Position numbers and translations under genes: made by a program | In this document: in pieces, positions 10,462-19,706 of the stretch | How positions within the stretch are numbered: position 1 is the first letter of the stretch | Layout of the letters: every line of letters begins with the position of its first letter | Origin: Hyphomicrobiales bacterium | Lineage (GTDB): Bacteria > Pseudomonadota > Alphaproteobacteria > Rhizobiales > Aestuariivirgaceae | Length of the DNA: 64,000 nucleotides | Direction: 5' to 3' | Assembly (NCBI GenBank): GCA_025363755.1 | Contig: JANYLQ010000027.1 | Span: forward strand, 41,136-105,135 | Notes under the pieces: model-generated | The model's input: only the letters and a program-made list of their open reading frames with translations | The model's database searches: none | What the model was told of the DNA's origin: nothing

Positions 10462-11184
10462 ATGGCTGCTTGTGTGTTGGCATTCATTTCTTTGAATGTG
10501 GCAGCTCATGCTGGTTGTGTCCCGCAAGCTTATAACGATCATTCTTATACAATTTGCAGTTTTGATGTGAAGACTGAGCATATGGAGCTCTTTAATCTTG
10601 ATCAGAATGATATTCCGCTGGGTAACTTTGACCGACTTTCGCAAAAGCTTAAGGCCGAAGGCAAGACGCTTATGTTCGCCATGAATGCCGGGATGTATGA
10701 CCAGAATTTGCGGCCCATTGGACTCTATGTTGAAAATGGCGTTGAGGCCAAAAGACTGAATCGCAGAAATGGCGGTGGCAATTTTCATTTAAAACCGAAT
10801 GGCGTGTTTTATATTGCGGGCGATAAAACAGGCGTGATGGAGACTGAGGCTTACGCCAAATCTGGCATTCAGCCGGACTTTGCAACGCAGTCTGGGCCGA
10901 TGTTGGTGATCAATAACAAGATTCATCCGAGGCTTTCGCCAACGGGGACATCTTTCAAAATCCGCAACGGTGTTTGTGTAGCAGATGATCATATGGCGAT
11001 GTTTGCGATTTCGAATGATCCGGTTGGATTCTACGAATTTGCCAGTCTGTTTAAAGATCAGCTTGGCTGCAAGAATGCATTGTTCTTGGATGGATCGATT
11101 TCTAGCCTTTATAGCACTGAGGTGGGCGGGGTGGGTGGCTATTTGCCCATCGGGCCTATGGTCGGCGTGTATGAAATGCGCTAG
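10462..11184 (+). CDS. Phosphodiester glycosidase-like protein (NAGPA/DUF2233 domain)
   Basis: An exported protein with a NAGPA/DUF2233 domain, a family that includes the enzyme uncovering mannose-6-phosphate tags in animals and bacterial exopolysaccharide-related proteins. Matching blocks are LMFAMNAGMYDQNLRPIGLY, GGGNFHLKPNGVFYI, ATQSGPMLV, SFKIRNGVCV and CKNALFLDGSISSLYS, the last with the conserved D-G-S. The start is uncertain. ATG 10462 leaves a short signal peptide without basic residues. In-frame TTG codons at 10432 or 10411 would add a basic n-region but overlap ialB. The substrate is unknown. Confidence 0.8.
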   Translation: MAACVLAFISLNVAAHAGCVPQAYNDHSYTICSFDVKTEHMELFNLDQNDIPLGNFDRLSQKLKAEGKTLMFAMNAGMYDQNLRPIGLYVENGVEAKRLNRRNGGGNFHLKPNGVFYIAGDKTGVMETEAYAKSGIQPDFATQSGPMLVINNKIHPRLSPTGTSFKIRNGVCVADDHMAMFAISNDPVGFYEFASLFKDQLGCKNALFLDGSISSLYSTEVGGVGGYLPIGPMVGVYEMR

Positions 11185-11193
11185 TAGGCGCCC

Positions 11194-12369
11194 ATGACAA
11201 TGCTTTTACAAACTGCCATTCCGCTGGCTGCCAGCTATATTCCCAATGATTTGCGCCCGACTTTGGTGGGCTTATCGCGCGAAGATCTGGCTGCTATTCT
11301 TGAACGCATTGGCGTTCCTGAAAAGCAGCGCAAGATGCGTATGCGCCAATTGTGGCATTGGATTTATCAGCGCGGTAAAACTGATTTTGCTCTCATGACC
11401 GATATTTCCAAAGAGGTTCGTGGCCAGTTGGAAGAGGCGTTTGTTTTAACCCGACCTGAAATTGTGACCGAGCAGGTTTCAACCGATGGCACACGCAAAT
11501 GGTTGTTGCGTTTGGCACCCGATGCAACGGGTGCGCGGCACGAAATTGAGACCGTCTACATTCCGGAAGAAGATCGCGGCACGCTTTGTATTTCGTCGCA
11601 AGTAGGTTGCACGCTCACGTGTACCTTCTGTCACACCGGCACGCAAAAGCTGGTGCGTAATTTAACGGCGGGCGAAATTGCCGGGCAAATTATGCTGGCG
11701 CGAGACCGGATTAAAGATTGGCCTGATGATCTGGAAGCCAACCCAAAGCCGCCATCGTCTGGCCGCTATATCACCAATGTGGTTTTGATGGGTATGGGCG
11801 AGCCTTTGTATAATTTTGATAATGTGAAGACGGCGATTAACATTGCCTCTGATGGTGAGGGGCTTTCCTTGTCGAAGCGCCGGATTACTTTGTCGACGTC
11901 AGGCGTGGTGCCGGAGATCGTGCGGGCGGGGCATGAGATTGGTTCATCGCTGGCGATCAGCTTGCATGGCACGACCGATGAAATTCGTGACAAGTTGGTG
12001 CCGCTCAATAAGAAATATCCAATTGCCGAATTGATGGACGCCTGCACTAAGTATCCAGGCTCGTCGAACGCGCGGCGCATTACTTTTGAATATGTGATGT
12101 TGAAGGGTGTGAACGATAGCGTGGCCGATGCCAAGCGCTTGGTGAAATTGCTGGCGGGGATTCCGGCGAAGGTTAATCTCATCCCGTTCAACCCATGGCC
12201 GGGCACTGCTTATGAATGCAGCGAGTGGGATGTGATTGAGGTGTTTGCCGAGATCTTAAATAATGCGGGATATGCTTCGCCAGTACGCACCCCAAGAGGC
12301 CGCGATATTATGGCGGCGTGTGGGCAGCTGAAGAGTGAGAGCATGAAGGTTAGGGCGAGTGAGAGGTGA
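11194..12369 (+). CDS. rlmN: Dual-specificity 23S rRNA/tRNA adenine-C2 methyltransferase
   Basis: RlmN is a radical-SAM enzyme that methylates A2503 of 23S rRNA and A37 of some tRNAs, acting in the cytosol through a methyl-Cys intermediate. The 391-residue protein has the radical-SAM cluster CTLTCTFC, preceded by TLCISSQVG. It also has [38 protein letters not shown] and the C-terminal [17 protein letters not shown], whose Cys is the methyl-carrying residue. N-terminal [16 protein letters not shown] fits the RNA-recognition region. It starts 9 bases after the preceding gene, which may place it in the same transcript. The assignment is firm. Confidence 0.97.
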   Translation: MTMLLQTAIPLAASYIPNDLRPTLVGLSREDLAAILERIGVPEKQRKMRMRQLWHWIYQRGKTDFALMTDISKEVRGQLEEAFVLTRPEIVTEQVSTDGTRKWLLRLAPDATGARHEIETVYIPEEDRGTLCISSQVGCTLTCTFCHTGTQKLVRNLTAGEIAGQIMLARDRIKDWPDDLEANPKPPSSGRYITNVVLMGMGEPLYNFDNVKTAINIASDGEGLSLSKRRITLSTSGVVPEIVRAGHEIGSSLAISLHGTTDEIRDKLVPLNKKYPIAELMDACTKYPGSSNARRITFEYVMLKGVNDSVADAKRLVKLLAGIPAKVNLIPFNPWPGTAYECSEWDVIEVFAEILNNAGYASPVRTPRGRDIMAACGQLKSESMKVRASER

Positions 12370-12433
12370 GTTCTTGATTTTCGCAAACTCTCCGACCAGT
12401 ATGGTAGCGGCTTAGACAGGATAGGAAGTTGCC

Positions 12434-13333
12434 GTGGCCAATGCGGTTTTTTACCACAAACCAGACAGTAAATATGATGACAGCTTCGACAGTTATCATT
12501 TCCCATCTCAATATCTATCGCGTGTCACAAAGGTAGTTGGCGATTATATAACTTACTATGGACCAATTTTAGGTAAATCAGGTCGGTTTTACACTGGTTT
12601 AGGAAAGGTCGTGTCCATCAGGCCAGACTTAGCGCTATCAGATCACTACTATGCAGATATAGAGGGGTTTTTGGATTTTGATGAACCCGTTCACTACCAA
12701 TTGAATGGAGGCTTTGAGCGTAAGCTCATCTCAGGGAGTGGATCAGTTAATGGCGGACGTGCTGTTCAGGCTGTGCGTTTGATAGAGCGATCTGAATTTG
12801 ATGCGATAATCGAAGCTGGTCTTTCGAAGGCCGACGAATGGCCAGATAGAGTTGATGCCCATGCTCCCTATTCTTCGTTAGACATGAGCCAAATTATGGG
12901 ATTTGGTGAAGACCCACAGCCAGAAATAATCCGGTCAGTTAGCCAGCTTATATTAAACAGACCGTTCAGAGACGCAAAGTTCAAACAACATGTGCGGGTA
13001 GTTTACGATAGAACATGTGCATTTACGGGACTGAGATTGATAAACGGGAGAGGTAGGCCAGAGGTCGAAGCTGCGCATATAAAACCTGTGGAATATAACG
13101 GCCCTGATTCAATTCGAAATGGTATTGCGCTATCAGGTACGGTTCATTGGATGTTTGATCGCGGATTACTTTCTCTTGCAAATGATTTCACAATTTTAAA
13201 ATCTAGGCATCTCAATCATGATGTAAGTCATCTATTGCGCCCTGATTTAAAGGCCCTCGTTCCGAGAGATTCGAAGCTTCAACCACATGCTCATTACCTA
13301 GATTGGCATCGAACCAATTGCTTCAAAGATTGA
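12434..13333 (+). CDS. HNH endonuclease domain protein, probably acquired
   Basis: A 299-residue protein with a C-terminal HNH nuclease domain: YDRTCAFTGLRLING, EAAHIKPVEYNG (first His), NGIALSGTVHWMFDRG (Asn and second His) and SLANDFTIL. This is the HNH_2-like form seen in putative restriction or defence nucleases. The N-terminal half (residues 1-170, including YHFPSQYLSRVTK, DYITYYGP and GRFYTGLGKV) may form a recognition module. The start is GTG 12434, with AGGAAG at 12423-12428. Codon use is unlike the neighbours: ATA and A/T-ending codons are frequent. It has no partner methylase here. Transfer is inferred. The target is unknown. Confidence 0.82.
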   Translation: MANAVFYHKPDSKYDDSFDSYHFPSQYLSRVTKVVGDYITYYGPILGKSGRFYTGLGKVVSIRPDLALSDHYYADIEGFLDFDEPVHYQLNGGFERKLISGSGSVNGGRAVQAVRLIERSEFDAIIEAGLSKADEWPDRVDAHAPYSSLDMSQIMGFGEDPQPEIIRSVSQLILNRPFRDAKFKQHVRVVYDRTCAFTGLRLINGRGRPEVEAAHIKPVEYNGPDSIRNGIALSGTVHWMFDRGLLSLANDFTILKSRHLNHDVSHLLRPDLKALVPRDSKLQPHAHYLDWHRTNCFKD

Positions 13334-13391
13334 TGGGGTTGCAGCATTCCCCCTCGCCGTGATAGTTCGCTCCCAAGCACACCACCTCGTT

Positions 13392-13475
13392 CGTCACCCC
13401 TGCGGAGGCAGGGGTCCAGCTTTTTTCACGAACTTGTGGGCTAGAAGCTGGATCCCTGCCTTCGCAGGGATGACG
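13392..13475. repeat. Large imperfect palindromic repeat element
   Basis: Two 31-bp arms, 13392-13422 and 13445-13475, are inverted copies with three differences and a 22-base centre. Each arm is itself a small hairpin: CCCCTGC with GCAGGGG on the left, and CCCTGC with GCAGGG on the right. The arm core carries the CCTGC(C)TTCGCAGG-like pattern of dispersed intergenic palindromes common in alphaproteobacteria. It lies between the HNH gene and argG. It probably belongs to a multicopy genomic repeat family, although no second copy was noticed in this window. No T-run follows, so a simple terminator is less likely. Confidence 0.8.
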
Positions 13476-13523
13476 GAGTTAAAATGAGATGACTTTAACA
13501 CTACGATCTAAAAAGAGATTTTC

Positions 13524-14747
13524 ATGACCACTAAATCCAAAATCAAAAAAGTTGTCCTCGCCTATTCAGGTGGGCTTGATACTTCGATCATTCTGAAATG
13601 GTTGCAGACTGAATATCAGGCTGAAGTTGTGACCTTCACGGCTGATCTGGGCCAGGGTGGCGAGTTGGAACCGGCGCGTAAGAAGGCCGAGTTGATGGGC
13701 ATCAAGTCGATCTATGTGGAAGACTTGCGCGAGGAATTTGTGCGGGATTTCGTGTTCCCCATGTTCCGCGCCAATGCTTTATATGAAGGTGTTTATCTGC
13801 TCGGCACATCGATTGCGCGGCCTTTGATTGCCAAGCGCCTCATCGAGATTGCGGCCGAAACAGGTGCTGATGCGATTGCGCATGGGGCCACGGGCAAGGG
13901 CAATGATCAAGTTCGGTTTGAACTGACGGCCTATGCGCTGAACCCCGATATTAAAGTGATCGCCCCTTGGCGCGAATGGGAATTTAAAAGCCGCACCGAC
14001 TTGATTACATTTGCGGAAGCGCATCAAATCCCCGTGGCCATGGATAAGCGCGGCGATGCGCCATTTTCTGTGGATGCGAATTTGCTGCATTCCTCATCGG
14101 AAGGCAAAGTGCTGGAAGACCCATGGGAAGAAGCACCGCCTTATGTTTATCAACGCACCATCGCGCCGGAAGATGCGCCAGATAAGGCGACCTATATTGA
14201 AGTTGAATTCAAGAATGGTGATCCCGTTGCGATCAACGGCAAGGCCATGTCTCCTGCCACTTTGCTCACTGCGCTTAATCAATATGGCCATGACAATGGT
14301 ATTGGGCGGCTCGATTTGGTCGAGAACCGTTTCGTCGGCATGAAATCGCGCGGTGTTTATGAAACGCCGGGTGGTTCGATTTTGTTAGTGGCGCATCGGG
14401 CGATGGAGTCACTCACGCTGGACCGTGAAGCAGCACATCTCAAAGATTCGATCATGCCGCGCTATGCCGAGCTGATTTATTACGGCTTCTGGTTTGCGCC
14501 AGAACGCGAGATGTTGCAGACGATGATTGATAAATCTCAAGAGCATGTGGAAGGCACGATTCGCTTGAAACTTTACAAAGGCAATGTGATTGTCGTGGGG
14601 CGTAAGTCTGTGAAGTCGCTCTATAAGAATGATTTGGTGACATTCGAAGATGATCGCGGCGCTTATGACCAAAAAGATGCGGCCGGATTTATACGGTTGA
14701 ATGCGCTGAGGTTGCGGACGCTGGCGGCACGGAAGCGGAATACTTAA
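13524..14747 (+). CDS. argG: Argininosuccinate synthase
   Basis: ArgG joins citrulline and aspartate with ATP to form argininosuccinate, the penultimate step of cytosolic arginine synthesis. The 407-residue protein opens with [20 protein letters not shown], which contains the ATP-pyrophosphatase P-loop SGGLDTS. It continues with [22 protein letters not shown] (citrulline/aspartate binding), [13 protein letters not shown] and [13 protein letters not shown]. Length and order match the bacterial family. It stands alone downstream of the palindromic repeat. AAGAGA lies upstream of the ATG. The call is secure. Confidence 0.98.
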   Translation: MTTKSKIKKVVLAYSGGLDTSIILKWLQTEYQAEVVTFTADLGQGGELEPARKKAELMGIKSIYVEDLREEFVRDFVFPMFRANALYEGVYLLGTSIARPLIAKRLIEIAAETGADAIAHGATGKGNDQVRFELTAYALNPDIKVIAPWREWEFKSRTDLITFAEAHQIPVAMDKRGDAPFSVDANLLHSSSEGKVLEDPWEEAPPYVYQRTIAPEDAPDKATYIEVEFKNGDPVAINGKAMSPATLLTALNQYGHDNGIGRLDLVENRFVGMKSRGVYETPGGSILLVAHRAMESLTLDREAAHLKDSIMPRYAELIYYGFWFAPEREMLQTMIDKSQEHVEGTIRLKLYKGNVIVVGRKSVKSLYKNDLVTFEDDRGAYDQKDAAGFIRLNALRLRTLAARKRNT

Positions 14748-14805
14748 TCAACGCTTTTAATTTTTCGGGCCGTGCATGTCTTGGGGTGCTACAAATTGGA
14801 ACAAC

Positions 14806-15414
14806 ATGAATAGCGAGACGATAGTTCCAATCTTAGTTTGTTGCCTGCTTCTGGCATGGTATCTGCCGGCAGCGGTTGGAAAATATAGGGGCAAATCAAG
14901 CAAGGCTTTGGGCCATGCTGCGATTTGGTTTGCGATGATCGTGGTGTTGATTGGTGGCTACGCGTTTCGCCCGGAGTTGGCATTTATCAAGGATCGCATG
15001 GCCGGTGTACTGATACCCGGGCGGGCAGCTGATAAAGGCGATGGTACTATCGTCATCAGCAAAAGCAGTGATGATGACCATTTCAGCATTGCTGGCTATA
15101 TCAACAACCAAAGCACAAGCTTTGTGCTTGATACCGGGGCCAGCGCAGTGGTTCTGACGCATGACACCGCGCAGCGCCTTGGCCTATTGGTAAGCGAAGA
15201 CAGCTACACTCAAACTGTTTCTACCGCGAATGGCTTGACCAAGGTTGCGCCAATCCGGATTGACGAATTGCGCATCGCCTCGATTGTTCTCCAAGATGTC
15301 AAGGCCAGTGTGGCGCGGCAAGGCGAGCTGGATGTAAATTTGCTTGGCATGTCGTTCCTGTCGCGTCTGAAAAGCTTTGCGGTCGAAGCCGATCAGCTCA
15401 CTTTGCGACAATAG
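14806..15414 (+). CDS. Membrane-anchored retropepsin-like aspartic protease (TIGR02281 type)
   Basis: A single-domain aspartic protease of clan AA tethered to the inner membrane. Two hydrophobic helices lie in the first 60 residues (IVPILVCCLLLAWYLPAAVG and AIWFAMIVVLIGGYAF). A retropepsin domain follows, with SFVLDTGASAVVLT (active-site D-T-G) and the flap and C-terminal blocks NGLTKVAPIRIDEL and NLLGMSFLSRLKSF. As in retroviral proteases, one DTG implies a dimer. ATG 14806 is chosen because GGA lies 5 bases upstream; ATG 14776, ten codons earlier, is possible. The family is widespread in alphaproteobacteria and its substrates are not well known. Confidence 0.82.
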   Translation: MNSETIVPILVCCLLLAWYLPAAVGKYRGKSSKALGHAAIWFAMIVVLIGGYAFRPELAFIKDRMAGVLIPGRAADKGDGTIVISKSSDDDHFSIAGYINNQSTSFVLDTGASAVVLTHDTAQRLGLLVSEDSYTQTVSTANGLTKVAPIRIDELRIASIVLQDVKASVARQGELDVNLLGMSFLSRLKSFAVEADQLTLRQ

Positions 15415-15453
15415 TTGCGCGACCGTCGAGGATCGGTGTAGGAGATGCTAAAC

Positions 15454-15825
15454 TTAAAATACATAAGGCCAAAAGGTGAGAGCGCCGATGGCAACAGCAC
15501 CGATGGCAGCCATTAATACCGCACCTGCTGCGGCATCTTTGGCGATGCCGATCATTTTATGATGATCAGGATGAAGCGCATCGCACACAGATTCGACTGC
15601 GGTATTCATCATCTCGGTGGCCCACACAAGCGTTATTGCGAGCGCAATCCAGCGCCAATCACTTGACGAGATGTGTAGATAAATTCCTGCGAGCACTACG
15701 CAGGCGGCAATGCCAGTCTGAATCCAAATGGCGTGTTGGGTTTTGAAAACATAAGCCATGCCCGCAAAAGCATAGCCAAAGGCGCGCATGCGGCCAGCAA
15801 TGCTGAAGCGCTTATCATCAATCAC
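15454..15825 (-). CDS. dgkA: Diacylglycerol kinase (DgkA family)
   Basis: A small integral membrane lipid kinase that phosphorylates diacylglycerol released by periplasmic glucan synthesis, or undecaprenol in some bacteria. The 123-residue protein has an N-terminal amphipathic part ([19 protein letters not shown]), three membrane helices and the catalytic block [17 protein letters not shown] followed by [17 protein letters not shown]. These carry the family's E-x-x-N-T-x-x-E and K-D-x-x-A-x-A-V motifs. Its ATG overlaps the leuB stop by 4 bp, an unexpected functional pairing but tight translational coupling. Substrate choice cannot be told from sequence. Confidence 0.9.
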   Translation of the reverse strand: MIDDKRFSIAGRMRAFGYAFAGMAYVFKTQHAIWIQTGIAACVVLAGIYLHISSSDWRWIALAITLVWATEMMNTAVESVCDALHPDHHKMIGIAKDAAAGAVLMAAIGAVAIGALTFWPYVF

Positions 15826-16931
15826 GCTAGGGCCTGTAATTCTTTCAAAATCGCTTCACCCATTTCTGTCGTGTTGGTGTTGGCGGGAACATCTCCGGCG
15901 ATATCTTTGGTGCGAAGGCCCTTGGCTAGCACTGCGGATATGGCTTGATCTAACTTGTCTGCCCATGCCCCCATGTTGAAGGAATAGCGCAGGCACATGC
16001 CAAATGAGGCGATCATGGCAATGGGGTTGGCAGCACCCGTGCCTGCAATGTCAGGGGCTGAGCCGTGCACGGGCTCATAAAGCGCCTTGCGGCGTTTGGT
16101 TTTTGGATCGGGTGCGCCCAATGATGCAGATGGCAACATGCCGAGCGAGCCCGTGAGCATGGCGGCCACGTCTGACAGCACGTCACCAAACAGATTGTCG
16201 GTGACGATCACATCATATTGCTTGGGCCAGCGCACCAGCTGCATGGCGCAATTATCGGCCAACACATGTTCAAGCTGGGCTTCTGGATATTCATTGGCGT
16301 GAATGCGTGTCACGATCTCGTGCCACAGCACACCGGTCTTCATCACATTGCGCTTTTCGGCGGAGGACACTTTGTTCTTGCGGGTTTTGGCCAGCTCGAA
16401 GGCGACGCGGGTGATGCGTTCGATTTCGAAGGTGTCATAGACTTGCGTATCGATGCCGCGCTTTTGGCCATTGCCCAAATCAGTGATGGTTTTGGGTTCG
16501 CCGAAATAAACACCACCTGTGAGCTCTCGCACGATGAGGATGTCGAGACCTTCGACCACATTGCGTTTCAAAGATGAGGCATCAGCCAAGGCAGGATAGC
16601 AAATGGCAGGGCGCAGATTGGCAAAAAGACCCAAATCCTTGCGCAAGCGCAAAAGGCCTGCTTCTGGGCGCACATCATAAGGTACCTTATCCCATTTGGG
16701 GCCGCCCACTGCGCCAAAGAGCACAGCATCGGCCGCCTGGGCCTTGGCCATATCGCCTTCCGAAATGGCTTTGCCGTGGGCATCATACGCCGAGCCGCCA
16801 ACGAGGCCGCGATCGGTCTTGAAAGTGGCAATGCCTTGGCTCGTAAACCAGGCTAAAATCTTTTCAACCTCGGCCATCACTTCGGGGCCAATGCCATCAC
16901 CGGGGAGGAGGAAGAGATTATAGGAGTTCAT
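15822..16931 (-). CDS. leuB: 3-isopropylmalate dehydrogenase
   Basis: LeuB oxidatively decarboxylates 3-isopropylmalate with NAD in leucine synthesis. From ATG 16931 the protein starts [20 protein letters not shown], the canonical N-terminus. The open frame extends 46 codons further upstream without similarity. Motifs include [17 protein letters not shown] (substrate arginines), [29 protein letters not shown] and [17 protein letters not shown] (metal aspartates). [18 protein letters not shown] is the NAD-specific region. The 369 residues are normal length. It is coupled to dgkA downstream and divergent from a GFA-family gene. Confidence 0.97.
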   Translation of the reverse strand: MNSYNLFLLPGDGIGPEVMAEVEKILAWFTSQGIATFKTDRGLVGGSAYDAHGKAISEGDMAKAQAADAVLFGAVGGPKWDKVPYDVRPEAGLLRLRKDLGLFANLRPAICYPALADASSLKRNVVEGLDILIVRELTGGVYFGEPKTITDLGNGQKRGIDTQVYDTFEIERITRVAFELAKTRKNKVSSAEKRNVMKTGVLWHEIVTRIHANEYPEAQLEHVLADNCAMQLVRWPKQYDVIVTDNLFGDVLSDVAAMLTGSLGMLPSASLGAPDPKTKRRKALYEPVHGSAPDIAGTGAANPIAMIASFGMCLRYSFNMGAWADKLDQAISAVLAKGLRTKDIAGDVPANTNTTEMGEAILKELQALA

Positions 16932-17033
16932 GTGGTTTTCTCGCGTTTGAATTTGGAGGTGAACTAGCGGGTTGGAGCGTTTGATGCAAGATTCCATATT
17001 CCCCTCGATGGATTGTTTATATACGGTGCGCAC

Positions 17034-17462
17034 ATGGAAAAAGAGATATTCAATCTGGCCGCTTGCCACTGCAAAACTGTTCTGTTTGAGGTAAAATTAA
17101 GCGATGGCTTCAACACGGCCCGGCGCTGCAATTGCTCTTTTTGCAGGATGCGGGGTGCGATAGCCGTGTCAGCCAAATTATCCGGAATTCGTTTCTTAAG
17201 TGGCGAGGATAAGTTGACTTTGTATCAATTCAAAACCAATACGGCTAAACACTATTTTTGTTCGGTGTGTGGAATTTATACGCATCACCAACGCCGCTCC
17301 AATCCGAACGAATTTGGTGTGAATGTTGCTTGCCTCGAAGGGGTTAGCCCATTTGATTTTACAAAAGTGCAAGTTTCGGATGGGGTCAATCATCCCAAGG
17401 ACAGAGGCGAAGATACGGGTCGCGATGTGGTTGGGATATTGTATTATCAACAGAAACAGTAG
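17034..17462 (+). CDS. GFA/CENP-V family zinc-binding protein
   Basis: A protein of about 142 residues in the GFA family, named for glutathione-dependent formaldehyde-activating enzyme, although most members have no proven activity. The zinc sites are visible: [11 protein letters not shown] near the start, [11 protein letters not shown], and [15 protein letters not shown]. The C-terminus [15 protein letters not shown] is also typical. ATG 17034 puts the first zinc motif at the expected distance; a TTG seven codons upstream is the alternative. The gene is convergent with the uspA-like gene, which ends two bases further on. No partner in C1 metabolism is nearby. Confidence 0.85.
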   Translation: MEKEIFNLAACHCKTVLFEVKLSDGFNTARRCNCSFCRMRGAIAVSAKLSGIRFLSGEDKLTLYQFKTNTAKHYFCSVCGIYTHHQRRSNPNEFGVNVACLEGVSPFDFTKVQVSDGVNHPKDRGEDTGRDVVGILYYQQKQ

Positions 17463-17464
17463 TT

Positions 17465-18295
17465 CTAATGTGACATCAATACGGGTCGGTCCAAGTTGTG
17501 CAATACATATTGTGTGGCACCGCCAAAGATCCATTCCGTTAGGCGCATGTGGCCATAAGCACCCAAGACCAAAAGCCCGGCACCATGATCTCGCGCCGCG
17601 AGCAGCAGCGTTTCGCCGGGGTTTTTGCCACCCGATGCCACATTCACTATTTCGCATTTCACGCCGTCGCGGTCCAAGGTCTCAGCAATATTTGCACCTA
17701 CAATCGGGTCACCCGGAGCGATGTCGACTGTCACAATTTTAGTACGCTTTGAGTGTTTCAGAAATGGCAATGCATCAAATGCGGCACGTGCTGCTTCGCG
17801 GCTATCGTTCCAGCCAAGTACAATATCTTCGAATTTAATATCAGCATTTCCCTTGTATGGCAGGATCAGTACTGGGCGGCCCGCAGCCAGCACCACTTGC
17901 TCGACAAAATCTGATTCAACACTGTTGCCTTTTTCGCGATTGGTAGCGGAGAGAACAATCAGATCAACATTGCGGCTGTTTTCGATAACGTCGGTTGCAA
18001 TGTTTGGTTGGCTTGAATCGACCACCCGCAAATCAAATGTCAGGCTATCAGCCTTCATTGCTGCTTCAAAGTCTGTTCGGATTTTAGGTAATTGGTTGAG
18101 AAAGTAGTTTCGGGTGCCATCAAAAACGCCAGCACCCAAGCCCATACCATCGGAAGGATAAACTTGAACTCCTGGGATCACGTAAAGCCCAGTGATGTGG
18201 GCCTTAAACTTTACGCCCAGTTGGCGGGCAGCTGCGATGAGCTGTGGCGCACGTTCAACTTCATTGAGACAAAGCAAGATGGTTCTGTAAGCCAT
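17465..18295 (-). CDS. Universal stress protein, tandem UspA domains
   Basis: A 276-residue cytosolic protein with two Usp folds. The first (about 1-150) opens with YRTILLCLNEVERAPQLI and has a degenerate nucleotide site around DLIVLSATNREKG. The second (about 155-276) contains DIVLGWNDSREAARAAFDAL and LLVLGAYGHMRLTEWIFGG, fitting the ATP-binding G-x2-G-x9-G pattern. Such proteins respond to starvation and stress by binding ATP, with no defined catalytic reaction. It stands alone between the convergent GFA gene and preA. The gap of 91 bases to preA holds no clear terminator. Confidence 0.88.
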   Translation of the reverse strand: MAYRTILLCLNEVERAPQLIAAARQLGVKFKAHITGLYVIPGVQVYPSDGMGLGAGVFDGTRNYFLNQLPKIRTDFEAAMKADSLTFDLRVVDSSQPNIATDVIENSRNVDLIVLSATNREKGNSVESDFVEQVVLAAGRPVLILPYKGNADIKFEDIVLGWNDSREAARAAFDALPFLKHSKRTKIVTVDIAPGDPIVGANIAETLDRDGVKCEIVNVASGGKNPGETLLLAARDHGAGLLVLGAYGHMRLTEWIFGGATQYVLHNLDRPVLMSH

Positions 18296-18386
18296 GATCG
18301 TACTCCATTATTTGAAGCCAGATTACACTTCATTAAATGGGGTTGCTTTGACGCAGATCAAGCGGAAAAACAAATATGTCGCAGGT

Positions 18387-19697
18387 CTATTCTGCCGCCT
18401 TCACACTCATCGGATTATTCGGATGCTGTGTCCAGTTGGCATAATCCTTGCTGATCTTCTTGCCTGTGCGCGCATCAGTGCCAGATGTCTGCTGCACCAT
18501 GGTGATGCAGTTTTGGACGGGGCAGACTTCGACGCAGAGGTTGCAGGCCACGCATTCATCGTCCATCACCTCGAAATGACGTTTGCCGTCTTTCATGTTT
18601 GAGATGGCTTGGTGCGATGTGTCTTCGCAGGCGGCATAGCATCTTCCGCATTTGATACAGGCGTCTTGGTCGATCTTGGCTTTGGCGATGTAGTTTAAAT
18701 TCAGATATTGCCAATCGGTGACGTTGGGCACAGCGCGGCCACGGAAATCTTCGATTGTGGCGTAACCTTTATCGTCCATCCAGCGAGCCAAGCCTGATTT
18801 CATTTCTTCGACAATTTTAAACCCATAGGTCATCGCGGCAGTGCACACCTGCACATTGCCAGCCGACATGGAGATGAATTCAGCCGCATCGCGCCAAGTG
18901 GTGATGCCACCGATGGCCGAGATGGGTTTCCCCTTGGTTTCCTTGTCTCGGGCGATTTCAGACACCATGCTAAGTGCGATGGGTTTCACCGCAGGGCCAC
19001 AATAACCGCCGTGGCTGCCTTTGCCGTCAATTGACGGCATTGGGGAGAAACTATCGAGATCGACATGGGTGATGGAGTTAATGGTGTTGATCAACGATAC
19101 GGCATCTGCACCACCTCTGAAGGCCGCGCGTGCCGGTTGACGAACATCGGTGATATTGGGCGTGAGCTTTACGATGACCGGCAGCCTGGAATGCTGTTTG
19201 CACCAGCGTGCCACCATTTCAATATATTCAGGCACTTGGCCCACGGCTGCGCCCATGCCGCGTTCAGACATGCCGTGTGGGCAACCGAAATTGAGTTCAA
19301 CGCCGTCGCATTCAGTGTCTTCGACTTGTTTTAAAATCTTCTTCCATGGTTCTTCTTCACAAGGAACCATCAACGAGACCACCATGGCGCGGTCTGGCCA
19401 TTCGCGTTTTACTTTTTTGATTTCCTGCAAGTTTATTTCAAGCGGGCGATCGGTGATCAGTTCGATATTGTTGAGACCAAGGAGGCGACGATCTGCGCCA
19501 TGGATTGCGCCATAGCGCGGGCCGTTGACATTAACAACGGGAGGACCTTCTTCGCCAAGCGTTTTCCAAACCACACCGCCCCATCCCGCTTTGAAAGCGC
19601 GCACGACGTTGTATTCTTTGTCGGTGGGCGGAGCTGAAGCAAGCCAGAAGGGGTTTGGCGATTTAATGCCAACGAAATTTGAGCGAAGGTCTGCCAT
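18387..19697 (-). CDS. preA: NAD-dependent dihydropyrimidine dehydrogenase, catalytic subunit PreA
   Basis: PreA reduces uracil and thymine to the 5,6-dihydro forms in partnership with PreT. The 436-residue protein has a dihydroorotate-dehydrogenase-like FMN barrel (SPNPFWLASAPPT, VELNFGCPHGMSERG with the active-site Cys, AVSLINTINSI, SAIGGITTWRDA). It ends with two [4Fe-4S] ferredoxin motifs, CIKCGRCYAAC and CVACNLCVEVCPVQNC. preT lies immediately upstream, 9 bases away, with GGAGAT before the preA ATG. Dihydropyrimidinase and beta-ureidopropionase, the next enzymes, are not in this window. A RutR-like operator upstream of preT probably controls both genes. Confidence 0.94.
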   Translation of the reverse strand: MADLRSNFVGIKSPNPFWLASAPPTDKEYNVVRAFKAGWGGVVWKTLGEEGPPVVNVNGPRYGAIHGADRRLLGLNNIELITDRPLEINLQEIKKVKREWPDRAMVVSLMVPCEEEPWKKILKQVEDTECDGVELNFGCPHGMSERGMGAAVGQVPEYIEMVARWCKQHSRLPVIVKLTPNITDVRQPARAAFRGGADAVSLINTINSITHVDLDSFSPMPSIDGKGSHGGYCGPAVKPIALSMVSEIARDKETKGKPISAIGGITTWRDAAEFISMSAGNVQVCTAAMTYGFKIVEEMKSGLARWMDDKGYATIEDFRGRAVPNVTDWQYLNLNYIAKAKIDQDACIKCGRCYAACEDTSHQAISNMKDGKRHFEVMDDECVACNLCVEVCPVQNCITMVQQTSGTDARTGKKISKDYANWTQHPNNPMSVKAAE

Positions 19698-19706
19698 GGT
19701 ATCTCC

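Noticed and set aside
13392..13475. Treating the palindrome after the HNH gene as a simple intrinsic terminator
   Set aside because: The arms are 31 bp with a 22-base centre and no T-run follows; each arm is a hairpin on its own, more like a dispersed repeat.
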